Below the pieces are notes generated by a model. It saw only the letters and a list, made by a program, of their open reading frames with translations. It was not told where the DNA came from and searched no databases. From positions 16,617,614-16,681,613 of the forward strand of contig NC_134015.1 in NCBI RefSeq assembly GCF_040712315.1: a DNA stretch of 64,000 bases, written 5' to 3'. Positions 21,101 through 33,656 of this stretch are shown here, in pieces. Source of the DNA: Castanea sativa (Eukaryota > Streptophyta > Magnoliopsida > Fagales > Fagaceae). Position 1 is the stretch's first letter; every line of letters starts with the position of its first letter. The position numbers and the translations under genes were made by a program.

Positions 21101-22282
21101 ACCCCATGGTCATCCATAAGTCCCTAAATGGTATTCTTCCTGTGGTGTTGGCTTGCTGTGGAGTGGAAGAACTTCGTATTTCTGTCGTCCTGTTGCATCC
21201 ATAAGGAGCGTGACCTTTGCCACCACATATTGTTCTCTTTGTCCAGGAGGTTGTTTATCTCCTTGCAGAGGAGATGGATGTCCTCGGCATGCTGATGAAG
21301 TGTATCTAGGGATTCCAAGTGTTGAAGCTTGTCTTGCTTTTCTTTCAACTAGCTGTTGATGTGCCCAAAAACATTCTTGTTCCACCACTAAAGTTGATGT
21401 TGGCAGCTTTTAATTTGTTCTTGAATCGTTGGGACCTCAATGGAACTATTTGGCATGGACCATGCAAGTTCTATGATTTCCTTACACTCTGCATCACAGA
21501 GCCACATTGTTTGAAATGGAAATAGGGCTTCTTTCTTTTATTTCTAGCAATGGGATTTGAGTGTCGGACTAGGGAGCAATGATCAGAGGCGGCCATGGAC
21601 CGATGCTGCACCCTTGGTCCTAGGAATAAGCCTTTCCATTCAGAGTTTGCCACCATCCTGTCTAGCCGAACCAAAGTTCTCTAGTCACCAAGCCTTCCAT
21701 TGCACCAAGTGAAGCTCGGACCACTAAACCCAAGGTCATGAAGGGCGCATGCATCGAGAGCATTGCAAAAAGCTTGCATCTGGTCAGCATTTCTCTCTAC
21801 CCCACCACATTTTTCCTCCAAATGTGTAATCTCGTTAAAGTCTCCGAAAACTATCCATGGTAAGTTAAGCTGCTTATTCAAACGTTCTAGAAGATTCCAA
21901 GATATGTCTTTCTAAGTATCAGGGTGTCTGTAGAAACCCGTTGCTCTCCATTTCAAGTTTTTCATTGAGTCTGAGATGATCACATCAATGTGGGAGTGTG
22001 AGTACTTATGGACGTCTACATTGCTTCCTTCCTTCCACAGTAGTGCATGACCACCACTTTTGCCATCACTTGGAACAATAATCCCCGTGTATATTCTAAC
22101 TTTGCCTGAACTCTTAACATGAAAGAAGTACCAGCTTTTGTCTCCACAAGGAAGACCAGTAGGGGCGCTTCATCTCGCACCATTTTGGTGAGTGTACGAA
22201 CTGCGTGAGAGTCCCCGAACCCTCGATAGTTCCAAGATATGATACTCATTGAGCTAGGCGAAGCTGCGGACCATACCACCAT
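18127..22282 (-). pseudogene. LINE ORF2: endonuclease, reverse transcriptase, zinc finger and RNase H
   Basis: Endonuclease of the APE type starts at 22282 (SMSIISWNYRGFGDSHAVRT, VFLVETKAG with a catalytic Glu; WIVFGDFNEITHLEEKCGG at 21881). Reverse transcriptase is seen at 20913-20620 (HPMKSPGPDGMPPIFYQKFW, ITDYRPISLSNVLSCIVSKV). The active-site box at 20179-20190 reads FAED where LINEs have FADD, so the first catalytic Asp has become Glu. A zf-RVT region lies at 19316-19011 (WSATANGEFSVRSAYRIAQ) and a C-terminal RNase H at about 18704-18127 (NVVAHLMAKHAKDIVDCTIW). Several in-frame stops interrupt it. Confidence 0.85.
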
Positions 22283-22355
22283 CCATGTTGTGTTCTTTGC
22301 CTAGGTGTTGCCCTAATATCTTCTTGCCTTTGCTCCATTTGAGTGGGGTAGAGTT

Positions 22356-23696
22356 TTAATCAATCTCTTGCAAAAGGGTCAGCCCATCTCTTTTTCTTTT
22401 TGCAATGGTAGTGGCTTGGATTGGGCTATCATTTTCCTTCTCTTTTTTCCTCTCAATACGTTTCCAATATTTGGGCGTTGGGCCATTTGGTTCATCAATC
22501 CAACCTAAGACATTATCGTATATCATAGTTGTTGGCCCATTAGTGTGGCCCAAATTGCTAGCAAGGCTTTGTGTACTTACTAGAGTCTTTAAGGATAGGT
22601 CAACATCAATATCATCCATCACCATCAGCTCATCTGTTGTAGCTGGCATCCGATGCTCTTCACCTACCCCCAAGGCGTTTGACTTTCTTTGGTCCGAGGA
22701 ATAACCATCTTCAGGTTGCAGACAATCTTGTTTTTCTCGGTAGCGGTGATAGGTCCTTCTGCAAGTGCTGATGCAAGCTTTATTGTAGGTTTTGTGGCAT
22801 TCGGCGCATGTGATCCTTCAGAGTGGGTTGGCATGGGGCTTACCAGCTACCCTTGTCTCGTGGGAGGGTTGCGCTCCTTCCGTCGTTCTATGGTGTTAGC
22901 CATATTCCGGTGATTGGTAGGAGGGGTCTGGGATGTCTCTGTTGGGGGTGCGCTTGAATGGCTCGCCTCTAAGCTAAGCACCATACTAAGTCATTGGCTT
23001 CTCCTTTCCGATGGTGGGTAAGTCACCATCTTTGCATTCTTTTTCTCCATGACTGAGTTTTTCGCAAGCATAGTAAAAATTTGGGAGTTGTTCATATCTG
23101 AAATAGACCCAGCGTTGTTCATCATCTTTGGCGGTTATTTTCTTTCCCTTTACAAGCTTCTTGGTAATATCGATGTTCACTCTAACCCGTAAGCATCTTC
23201 CCCATTGAACGTCGTTGTCCGGGACATTGACATCCATGACCTCCCCTATTTTGCTACCAATCTTCCACCCAGTCTCTTTTGTCCTACTTTTAAGGGGGGA
23301 GGTTGTAAATCTGGATCCAAAAGGGACACCAACGAAGTTTGAGTTCTTTTGGTGCAACGTCACTGTCGAAGTCCTGGAGTAGGACTAAGTTCTTTTCGCA
23401 ACTCCATGGACACATGTCCAGTACTTTCTATTTATCTTTCTTGTCTCCAAATTCGACGAGGAAGAGGTCTTCCTCAATATCTGAGATGTGGACACTTTTG
23501 TTGGTTTCCAGGCCATCCTCATTGTTTTCTGTCGAGCTTCAATGTTAATGCTTCTTTTTTTGAGGATTTGCATGACAAGGCAGTTTTTGCCTAGCTCTTT
23601 TGCTGCCTTCGTGCTATCACCGCCCAGCACTATGTCATCGTCTTCTTCCTCAGTAAGGGTTAGTTTCTTCCAGAGGTCATCAAGTTCTTCTGCCAT
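22356..23696 (-). pseudogene. LINE ORF1, nucleic-acid-binding protein
   Basis: It starts at MAEELDDLWKKLTLTEEEDD (23696). A segment at about 23363-22986 has GWKIGSKIGEVMDVNVPDND and RWVYFRYEQLPNFYYACEKL, the usual DUF4283/zinc-knuckle arrangement of plant LINE ORF1. In the knuckle the first Cys is Tyr (YYACEKLSHGEKEC), so metal binding is probably lost. A linker at 22673-22356 (TNGPTTMIYDNVLGWIDEPN) is typical of the C-terminal part. Stops near 23385 and 22983 break it. In live elements ORF1 coats the RNA. Confidence 0.75.
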
Positions 23697-23869
23697 CTCA
23701 AGCTGCTTTGGCTTCTAGGGGAATACAAGAGTTATGATGGGGTGGGTAAGGAGTTAAGGAGAGAGGGATAAAGGACTAAAGAGTTCCACAAGGAAACTAC
23801 AAAACTACTTGCAAGAAGCAAGACCAGACCTGGCCCTACGCTCCAGAGAGGAAATGAAAGACACTTTTC

Positions 23870-23884
23870 CTACTGTTTCATTTA
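23870..23884. repeat. Target-site duplication, right copy, of the LINE
   Basis: CTACTGTTTCATTTA pairs with 18084-18098. It marks the 5' end of the LINE, which suggests reverse transcription reached the start of the RNA. Confidence 0.7.
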
Positions 23885-24133
23885 ATAGTAGATGAGAATG
23901 GGTTCCAATCCTACATTTTTTCAAAATCTGGGTTTTGGTCCGGGACCCAACCAAACCGAACAATAGGTACATATAATTTTTTTTTAAACCCTAATAAATC
24001 CATAAAACTCTGGAATATAAAATATGTAAAACTTATATTACCTACTGAAGAGAACTCAATAAACTGTTTAGAGAAGTGTTTGTATAGTTTTAAAATGCTA
24101 AAATATCACGTGGAATTCTTTTAAAGGTTTTTC
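23885..24133. other. Short intergenic stretch
   Basis: AT-rich with ACCCAACCAAACCGAACAAT near 23948; no coding signal. Confidence 0.35.
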
Positions 24134-24727
24134 TGGTGTGCATGGGTTAGGTTAGGTTGGATTGAGGGGTTTTTCCAACCCAACCCACCATGATGGGTTA
24201 AAAAAAAAAAAAAAAATCCAACCCACATGGATTGGGTTGACTCATGGATTGGACAATTTTTTTTTAATTACTATTATTATTACTAAATTGAGTATTAAAA
24301 CAACACTACAAAAAATAGGAGCAAATTTATCAACAAATAATTTTTCACATAATACCAAACCAATACAAACTATATGAGGAAAACTTAGGGCTTGGATTTT
24401 ATTTAAAGCTCAGACTAGGAGTGGGAGTGACATCAGAGAGAGAGAGAGAGTAACATGAGATAAGAAGTAGGTTGAAATGAGGAGAACTTGGGTTTATGTT
24501 TTATTTAAGAAGAGGGGCAAAAAAGTAAGTAACAAAAGTGTATAATATATTTTTTAAATTTTAAATATATATTAAATATAGGTGAGTTGGGTCAGGTTAG
24601 ACGGATTTGTGAATTTGATGACCCGAATCCAACCTAGTCCATTGAAAAAAAAATTAAAAAAAAAATCACAACCCAACCTAACCTTGTGAATCGGGTCAGT
24701 TTTGGCGGGTTAACTGCACACACCTAT
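24134..24727. mobile_element. hAT-like MITE with GGGTTAGGTT/AACCCAACCTAACC arms
   Basis: The left end GGTGTGCATGGGTTAGG is mirrored by the right end GGTTAACTGCACACACC. The interior repeats blocks such as CCAACCCA and GGGTTGG in both orientations, plus poly(A) tracts at 24199 and 24645. A GA microsatellite is at 24435-24450. There is no coding sequence. Confidence 0.55.
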
Positions 24728-26193
24728 TCCTAAGGATACACACTATTTGGTCAGCTCTCTTTAAGAAGATTCGGGCATACCTTCAATTCCAATTTTTGGC
24801 ATCTCCCCCATTAATCTTCACAGTTAAAAACAATAAAATTGTTTATTTCCTTTTTAATGTAAGATTAAACATTTGACTAACTCTTTATTTTCCACATTAA
24901 CTCATATTTTTACATTTAAGTTATCATATTTATATTTTCTCAAAAAAAAATGTCATATTTATTCATTTTAATTGTGTAATATTAAAATGCTACAACAATC
25001 TTAGTAAGCTTGTCCTACCCTGATCGTCCAATTTGTGGTGTCCAAGTCATTGGCGTTGTCTGACCTATGTTACCTCTAAGCATGCACGCACTCGCTTTTT
25101 TGGGTTCTATTTATCAAAATATTTTTTTATTTCACTCACAAATGTATGATTCTCATCACACCTAAGTATTTCTCTAATTATAAATATAACAACTCTTATA
25201 AATGTAAATTATTAACCTTTAAAAACAAAATAAAACAACCTTTGAGCACACGCATTAACACATACTTACAAGCTAGTTATTATAATTGATTTCGAGGAGA
25301 CATTAATATTTGAGAAGTCTTGGATCTAGAGTACAGGACCCAAGACATATCTGACTTGAGCTAGTCAACACAACGTAGCTTTCATTATGTGATTTCTGGT
25401 AACTTCTACTCTCTTTTTTATAAAATCTTTTTATCGTGGAACTAGTATTATTTGTGTATTTATGAGCAATTTCAATATATATTTTCTTATATTACTCTCT
25501 TTTATAATTAGCCCGTGAATCATAATATAATCTTATGACGTATTGATGTAAGACTTCCTCAAAATTTTTTATTTTATTATTATTAGTTCTCAATTTAAAG
25601 ATCAAAATTTTATTACTTTTCTATATGACGGATAAACACAAGAAAATTTTAAAATTTAGTGACAAGAATATAACGTAAAGGAAGAAATTAAAAACAATTT
25701 TTAAAATTTAGTGACAAGAATATAACGTAAAATTTTCCCCCTCCTACACACTATTGTCAAAGGGCATATGGTCTCATAAGAAAACATATACGCTTTTTTG
25801 AAGTAGAACACAGCTTCAAAAAGTTGAAATGAACATCAATCCCAAATGAAGAAGAAAATTTCAAGCCTTCTAAAAAAAGAATCAGTTAGCAGTCCAAGTC
25901 TCTGCAAAAGTTTGATTAATCTAATAGTTTGAGACCTTCAAATGTTCAACAAAATTTTTTTTTTAAAAAGAAAGGTTATAGTTTAACAAGATAAATACTA
26001 ATGCAACTTGCGAGAAGGTATTATCTGTTCAAGAAGTGCCCAGAAGACAAAGTCCAAAACCATTATAGCTCTTTGATTTGGAATACCAAACGAAGACGAC
26101 ATACGCTCTGGACAATTCCCAAAGGCAAGATTGACTTTGGCTATGTAATTTCAACCTCTATCAAGATGTGAATTGCAAAAGACTTGTTTCTTA
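24728..26193. other. AT-rich intergenic DNA with a short direct repeat
   Basis: No coding signal. A direct repeat containing TTTAGTGACAAGAATATAAC occurs near 25655 and 25705, about 50 bp apart. Confidence 0.4.
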
Positions 26194-27569
26194 TCTATAT
26201 CTATATCTATATATTACTAAAAACTGAAGCATAACATTTAATATTGTTACGCTCACGTTGAGCCACGTTAGTAGCCATGTCATTATCAAATTTTTTATAC
26301 AATTTTTAACATTTAAATTGAATTAAAAACTCTATTATATTACAATCAAAAATCATATTTATCTTATTTCTAACTATTCTTATTTAATATTAAATTTTTA
26401 ATTCCATTTTAACTTTTCATATCCCCACTACTCTCTAACTTAACTTTCTTCAACCTTTCTCATTCCATTTTAACTTTTCATATCTCCACTACTCTCAATA
26501 TTACTATTATTCTATCTTTTTGTCTTCCTTTATTTTTGACTTTTCTTATTCTTATCCGCATACTATAAAATTGTCATTCCCTCTCTTATTTCATGCATAA
26601 TTTTCTATTTTTCCACACACAAAAGCCTCTCTCTCTCTCTCTCTCTATTTTTTTGTTTAATTTTCGGTATATATATATATTTTTAGTGTAACAAATTGAC
26701 CATCAAAACATACTAATGAAAAACTGAAAGCTCCACCAAATACATCGCAAAAATCAATTTTAGACTACTAAAAGTCAGTCAATTTGCTAAAATTGGAATT
26801 GACTGGTAATCTAGCTTGACCTTTTAGTGAAGGGGCAAAGGGAGACTTCATGAAAGACACATTTTGGCAAGTATCCCATACATTAGAGCAGAAGTTATTC
26901 ATTGCTTGGCTAGATTGGGACAAATTTGCTGAAATAGTGGAGTTGCAAAGTATAGGAACTAAGCGGGATGTAGAACCAATTGTAATAGCTTGGCTGAAAA
27001 TGGATCACATTTCTATGAACCATGATAACAATGAATTGAAACACATCATAATTCATACATCCTTTGGGTTGATATGATATAGTTTTATGTTTTATGTTGT
27101 TATCTTTTTTATTCTCATTGGTTGTTAAATGTTATATTATTGCATTATAAAGATAGCATATAAAAATGTAATGTTATTTTATTACATAGCATAACTAAGA
27201 TAATTTGGTGTTTATTGCTATACATTTCATTTTTACTATTTTTCTTCTCATCTTATTTTATTTAACATTTAAATTTAGCAACATCCTCCATATCATTGAA
27301 TTATTTATATTTTGTCTCACTTTTTTATTAAATTAAACATATAATATTTTATTTAAATTCAATAAATAAAAATTGTTCTTATAAAGTATTCCCATGAAAT
27401 GTTACAATGCATCAATGGAAAAATGAAATACAAAACAAATACCAATTTAGAAACACTCAATTAAAAAAAAAAAGAATAAAAAATTTTCTTATAAAGTATT
27501 CCCATGAAACGTTACAATGCATCAATAGAAAAAGAGAATACAAAACACATGCTATTTTAGAAACACTAA

Positions 27570-27603
<34 letters not shown>

Positions 27604-29119
27604 TCAAACCAAACATATCATAAAATAAACTAATAGTTATGGATATACTAACTTCATGGCAGCAAAATCAAATAAAAATAAATGTTACAATGCTTTTTTT
27701 CTTCTTCTTTTTTCAGGGTCAAAACAGTGTCAAACAGAAAGGTTAGATTTACAATGCATATTTAGTACATTAGAATTATCATCAACTTTGGGAAAACAAT
27801 AGGATGTTAACGAAGAGAGAGAGAGAGAAATTAGTAAAATAAGTCAAACGTCAATTAAATAAATTAATTAGTAACTATTAATTGGAAAACAAAGAGGCTG
27901 ACAGCTAAAGAAGTAAAAAATTAATTAAAGATGACCTTACGAATGTCATTACGAACTTTACAATGCAATTAAATAAATCGTTAAATTCACTTAATTAAAT
28001 CATAAAATCAACAATTAAATACAATCATACAAAATTAAAACTTAAAATTAATAAAACTCTAATCTAGAAAACCATATTTATTATCAAAACTAAAAGGAAT
28101 ACGTTCTTCAATAATAATAGAAATATATAAGAAATAAAGATGAATAATGTCAAAATCCTTTTTTGACATTTCATTTAACATTATTTATAAATAATAATAA
28201 AAAATCCAGATGCTTATATTCTTCACACACCATGACTTTTAAAAATATAAAACAAGGTTCTAAGATTTTAACTCTCATTTAATGCCTCTATTATGAAAAT
28301 CATCGGCAAGTAAAATATGATAATAGTAAGAAACGTTATAAATGAGATCATGACAAAACTAATTAGCCACTATTATTATGGAATATATGTCATTTTTTAT
28401 GCATCTAAGGAAATGAAATGTATAGAGTTTACTTATTAAGGTATATGTAAAGATTCACGTTAAATAAATATGTAAAGGTTTTTTTGAAAAAAAAAATATA
28501 TGTAAGGTTTTTATTAACTTAAAAGACAATGAAAAACCAATTTTTAATAACTACAACCGTCGCTACTCTATAAATCACACACAACACTATATTCAATATC
28601 CTAAACAATAGAATTAGGTCATTTTAGATATACACCACTATATTCAACTTATAAATTACAACCCAAATCAATCATACAATTACACAATCCAATCATGAAC
28701 ATGTAACATGAATTACCTTTTTAATTACTGCTTGGAATTTTCACAATTATTGAAAGAGAATCGCCAGATTTAATTTTTAGAAAACATCAAGACAAGGTAC
28801 CAAATTTTAATTTTTTTAACTTCCATAGAAAAAAATATTACCCACTTTATTTCAACCCTTATGGAAAAAAAGGTTTACATGTGGCATGCAAAACAGGTTT
28901 AATTGACTTAGAGATGTAAAAATTAGTCAACCAACTATGGTAGAATTAAGGTTTCAAAATTTAAATAAAAAAAATTCTACAATAATAAAAAATTATTTTG
29001 TGGTAAATATGATTACAAAATGCATTACTTTTCATTAGATTAGTTCAAATTACAAAATAATAATAATAATGAAACCACCTTAAAAAATAATCACGCGCAA
29101 AGCACGGGTCCTCGACTAG
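26194..29119 (+). mobile_element. Non-autonomous Helitron, 2926 bp
   Basis: It starts TCTATATCTATATCTATATA at 26194 after an A and ends CTAG at 29116-29119 before a T, with the GC-rich subterminal stretch CACGCGCAAAGCACGGGTCC just before. These are the TC...CTRR hallmarks with A/T insertion site. No Rep or helicase coding sequence is visible. A short open stretch at 26850-27077 (WQVSHTLEQKLFIAWLDWDK) resembles nothing I recognise and could be a captured exon or chance. Confidence 0.75.
27371..27590. repeat. Tandem duplication of about 110 bp within the Helitron, plus a TAA microsatellite
   Basis: CTTATAAAGTATTCCCATGA occurs near 27378 and again near 27488, and the following roughly 90 bp match with few differences. 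The second unit ends in an ATAATA run (about 27573-27602). Confidence 0.8.
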
Positions 29120-29565
29120 TTATATAATACATTACTCCCAATATATTTCATAAAATACCCACACTTCAGGGGAAAAAGAACAAATGGAGTATTTATATGG
29201 ACAATTTTATATTTTTTACCTGGCCGGCCATATTAAATTCAGAGAGTAGGAGGAGACCTGCAGAACCAGAGCATGGTTTAATAAACATTGATGGTGTCCA
29301 ACAGTGTACATGATTGAGATACATTCCTAAACATTTGGGTAGTGTTTAGTTCACACTTGTTATTGCATAGACCTGTACACACATTTTTCAAGAAATACGG
29401 TTGTGTAAAATAATAAAAAGTGTGTACTAGTATTTAGTATTTACCCTAAAGGGCCTAAACATTTCCAGCCTTCAAAAAAATAATCAGTTAGCTATATAGG
29501 TATACTTTTCTACAGGTATAAATAATCAGCCACTCAATTTTCCATCAACTTCCTCAACTGTTAAG
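29120..29565. other. Intergenic DNA upstream of the receptor-like-protein pseudogene
   Basis: This may include the old promoter: a GGTATAAATAATCAG TATA-like stretch at about 29515-29529 lies 40 bp before the ATG. Confidence 0.4.
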
Positions 29566-30773
29566 ATGTTCAGCATGGGGAAAATCACTCAATTTTTGCC
29601 ATTCTTCCTTGCCTCTCTTTTGTTCTTCATCTCTCATTCTCAAAGTACTTCTAATACTTCCTCTCAACATCATTGCCTCCCTGTCTAGAGCTCTGCTTTG
29701 CTGCAACTAAGGCAAGAATTTGTTGAATAGAGGATATTTCTGATTACTACTATGGTGTTTCTTATCCAAAGATGAAGTCTTGGAAGGCAGATACAGATTG
29801 TTGTTCCTGGGATAGCATCACATGCGATGCAAAAAGTGGTCAGGTGATTGACTTGGACCTGAGCAACAGCTGGCTTAATGGGCCTCTCAAGTCTAACAGC
29901 AGCCTCTTCAGCCTAATTCACCTTCAGAAACTCAACCTTGCCTACAACAACTTCACTTAGTCCACAATCCCATCTGAGTTTGGCCGGCTTGTAAGGTTGA
30001 CTCATCTAAACCTCTCTTTTTCCTACTTATCTGGCCAAATCCCATCTGAAATTTCATGGCTGTCCAATTTGGTTTCAGTTGATCTCTCTGTCACTTGTGT
30101 TAACTGCTTATTTAATAATGTTTTTCAGTATTCTAAAACTTTGAATCTCAAAAGATTGGATCTTGAAACACTTGTCCAGAACATAACAAATCTGAGAGAA
30201 CTTCAATTAGCCTCTGTGAACATTTCATCGTCAATACCTCAATCCCTGGTAAATTTATCTTCTTTGACAACTCTTTCTCTTGCTAATTGCAATTTGCATG
30301 GACAATTTCCCACAAATATTCTCCTGATGCCCAAGCTTTCAAAAATTGATCTATCATATAACCACTTTCTCACAGGTTTTCTACCAGAATTTCATTCTGG
30401 CAGTTCCTTAGAGCTATTGGATCTTTCCTCCACAAATTTTTCTGGGATATTGCCCAATTCAATTGACAACCTTGAGTCCTTGATTAAATTGGATCTATCT
30501 CAGACAAAGTTATCCTAGGAAATTCCTAATTCAATAGGCAACCTCCAGTCGTTGAATTTCTTGGATCTTAGTTCAAGTAACTTCTCAGGGGCAATCCCCT
30601 ATTCCATTTGGAATCTAACTCAGCTTTTTTTTTTTCTTCTCTCTCATCCAACAATGTCCACAGTCAACTTCCATCTACATTAGGAAACCTTGCAAATCTA
30701 TCTTTTTTAGATCTTAGCAATAACCTTTTTCATGGGGAAATACCGTCTTCCCTAGGAAACCTTACACAACTAG

Positions 30774-31694
30774 CACTACATCAAAAAATGTCTATTACAT
30801 CAAGTGTTAATACAACAAAATATGTATATAGTAGTTTTAGACAAAATATCGCATCTACAAGTTAAAATGGTTGCAATAGTAACTTAAAAGTGTTAAGCTA
30901 TTGCATCAACAGTGATAAGCTGCAATAACTTATAATTTTCAACTACAATAGAAGCTTTAATATATTAAAAAAAATTGTTGCAATAACTTAAAATGAAAGA
31001 ATCGTTGCAATAAATTGATACCGATTTTTTTTGCAATTTATTCCAACGAAAATTTCGAATTAATAGCTTATTGCAACAAAGTTATTATTGCAAAATTTGA
31101 TATTAATTCTTTTACAATTTATTGCAATGACAAACACGTAACTTAAAATGAAAGAATCGTTGCAATAAATTGATACCGATTGTTTTTGCAATTTATTCCA
31201 ACGAAAATTTCGAATTAATAGCTTATTGCAACAAAGTTATTATTGCAAAATTTGATATTAATTCTTTTACAATTTATTGCAATGACAAACACATAACTGC
31301 AACGAATATATCGTTGCAATAATTTGGTATCAATTATTTCGTAGTCAATCGCATTGACAAAATGAATTAATTATCTTTTACAATGAAGATATCATTGCAG
31401 TAATTTAATCCAACTTATTTTGTTCAATTATTTGCAATCTATTACAATAAGTTTCGTGAAGTAATAGCTTATACTTAAAAGATATTCGAAATAGTAAATT
31501 GTTTATTGCAATAGTATATATATCATTGCATCAAAGTTATTTTTAAAATATTTGGAGTTTATTGCAACAAAAATTTTTGTTGCATAAACCTATTACTTCA
31601 AATTTTATTACAACATCTTGTATCAACTATTGCAATGACTCTAATGTTATTGCAATGGTTTTTTTCGTTGCAATAAACATTTTTTCTTATAGTG
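30774..31694. mobile_element. Non-autonomous CACTA element inside the RLP pseudogene, 921 bp
   Basis: The ends are CACTACATCAAAAAATG and, read in reverse, CACTATAAGAAAAAATG, flanked by a 3-bp duplication TAG at 30771-30773 and 31695-31697. The interior is AT-rich and full of TTGCAATAA/TTATTGCAA repeats in both orientations, as in CACTA subterminal regions. The LRR reading resumes after it. There is no transposase. Confidence 0.85.
30986..31295. repeat. Near-perfect 155-bp tandem duplication in the CACTA element
   Basis: The unit starting ACTTAAAATGAAAGAATCG at 30986 repeats from 31141 with only one or two visible differences (for example ATTTTTTTT against ATTGTTTTT, ACACGTA against ACACATA). 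The high identity means this duplication is much younger than the decay of the host gene. Confidence 0.85.
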
Positions 31695-33656
31695 TAGAAT
31701 TTTTATCCCTCTTTAATAACAGTTTCGATGGCAGGTTACCAGTTTCACTAACAAATCTCACTCAACTCTATACAATGAATATCTTTCAAAATCAGTTGAT
31801 AGGTCCAATCCCATGTGAAATAGGTAGACTTTTCCAATTAGCTGACATCTCCTTGGGTTCTAACTCACTGACTGGGACCAGCTCGTCACATTTGTTTACA
31901 ATGGCTTGATTGTTTACACTAGATCTTTCACAAAATCAATTGACCGGCTCTCTCAAATTGAAAAATATCTCTTCATCCCAATTGAACTACTTGGATTTGA
32001 CGATAAACAAATTATATGGATCTATTCCAAGGTCAATCACTAATTTCACATATCTACAATATTTATATCTTTGTTCAATCAACCCTAAGGATATGTTGGA
32101 GTTAAGCCTTTTTTTTAGCTCAAAAGTATTGAATCTCTCTTTCTTTCAGGTTACAATTTGTTCATTTCTAAAGGAAAGATCAATTCCACCCTCCCAAAAT
32201 TCAGAGATTTGAGGTTGTGTTCTTGAATCTTAAATTTTCAATTTTCCTAAAATCTCAAAATTTATTACAATATTTAGACCTTTCTAATGACAAATTTGAA
32301 GGCATAGTACCTAAATGGTTCTGGAATGTTGGAAAGGAGACATTGCAATCTTTGAATCTTTTTTTTTAAACCATTTTAGTGGTTTTGAACAACCTCTAAA
32401 CATTCTTCCTTGGAAAAATATGAGATATTTAGACTTGCGTTCCAACATGTTGCAAGGATTGCTTCCAATCCATTGTCTACAAATTATTTTTTCGCCTCAA
32501 ATAATAATCTGACTGGAAGAATCCCTTAGATGATTTGCATGCTAAATGCTCTCGGAGTCCTTGATTTGTCCAACAACCAGTTGATTGGTCAAGTTCCACA
32601 TTGTTTAGGTAACTTCACCAATTCTCTTTCAATATTGAATATGAGAAAGAACAGCTTTCAAGGAAAGTTGCCAGAAACTTTTACAAAGGGAAGTAATTTG
32701 AGGACACTAGACTTGAGTCTCAACATAATCAATGGGAAGATTCCACGATCATTGGTAAAATGTGGAATGCCGGAGGTTTTAAATCTTGGAAATAACAACT
32801 TGAATGACATCTTCCCCTTTTGGTTGGAGTCTTTGCTAGAGTTAAAGATTCTTATCTTGTGAGCAAATGGATTCCATGGTCCTATATGTGATCCTCATAC
32901 CAATTTTGGCTTTTCCAAGTTGCATGTTATCAATCTCTCTTACAACAATTTCTTTGGTAGGTTACCATCAGAGTATTTCAACACTTGGTATGCAATGCTA
33001 ATGGCCCCTGGAATTAATTCAAAACTATAGTACATGGGAGATCACTCTGGTTATTATGAAGACTCAATAAGTCTATTGAATAAGGGAGTGGAAATGGAGC
33101 TAGTAAAGATCTTGACCATCTTCACAGCTATTGATTTCTCTAACAACAAATTTTATGGAGAAATTCCAAATAACATGGGGAATCTCAAGGAATTGATTGT
33201 ACTCAACTTATCAAGTAATAGTTTCACAGGCCCTATCCCATCATCCTTTGGGAACCTAATTGAGCTCCAATCATTTGATCTCTCCCAAAATAAGTTCCAA
33301 GGGAGATCCCTCAACAACTAACAAGACTCACATTTCTTGCATATTTAAACTTATCTCAGAACCAACTTACAGGTCCAATTCCTCAAGATAGACAATTTGG
33401 GACATTTCAAAATTCCTCATTTGAGGGGAACCTGGGATTGTGTGGCTTTCCATTGTCCAAGAAATGTGAAAATATCGAGACACCAACTTTTGAGCTTAAT
33501 CAAGAATCATCATATGGAGAAGGATTTAGTTGGAAAGTGGTAGTGATGGGATATGCTAGTGGACTAGTGATTGGATTGGTTATTGGACATGTCATCATCT
33601 CAAGGAGGTCAAATAATTGGTTTACAAGAACTCTTGGAGTGAACCTACACATGTGA

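Larger units (their letters stand above)
18099..23869 (-). mobile_element. L1-type LINE, probably full length, inactive
   Basis: The element is on the minus strand between 15-bp target duplications, about 5.77 kb, with ORF1 (23696-22356), then ORF2 with endonuclease, reverse transcriptase, zinc finger and RNase H (22282-18127). The 3' tail next to the left duplication is of the TAAA type and not a pure poly(A). Full-length copies are rarer than 5'-truncated ones. Stops, frameshifts and changed active-site residues make it inactive. Confidence 0.85.
29566..33656 (+). pseudogene. Leucine-rich-repeat receptor-like protein (Cf-9/RLP type), broken and interrupted
   Basis: The parts of an RLP appear in order. 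There is a signal peptide (MFSMGKITQFLPFFLASLLF), the N-terminal cap (SWKADTDCCSWDSITCDA), many LRRs (LDLSSTNFSGILPNSIDNLE, LDLSNNQLIGQVPHCLGNFT), and a C-terminal cap (GLCGFPLSKKCENIETP). A transmembrane helix (VVVMGYASGLVIGLVIGHVI) and a short tail (NLHM, stop 33654-33656) follow. It has no kinase domain. Breaks include TAG at 29686-29688, a frameshift before 29772, TAG at 29958-29960 and 30516-30518, TGA at 31907-31909, and further stops near 32860 and 33030. A CACTA element splits it at 30774-31694. Intact relatives sense pathogen or developmental signals at the plasma membrane. Confidence 0.9.
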
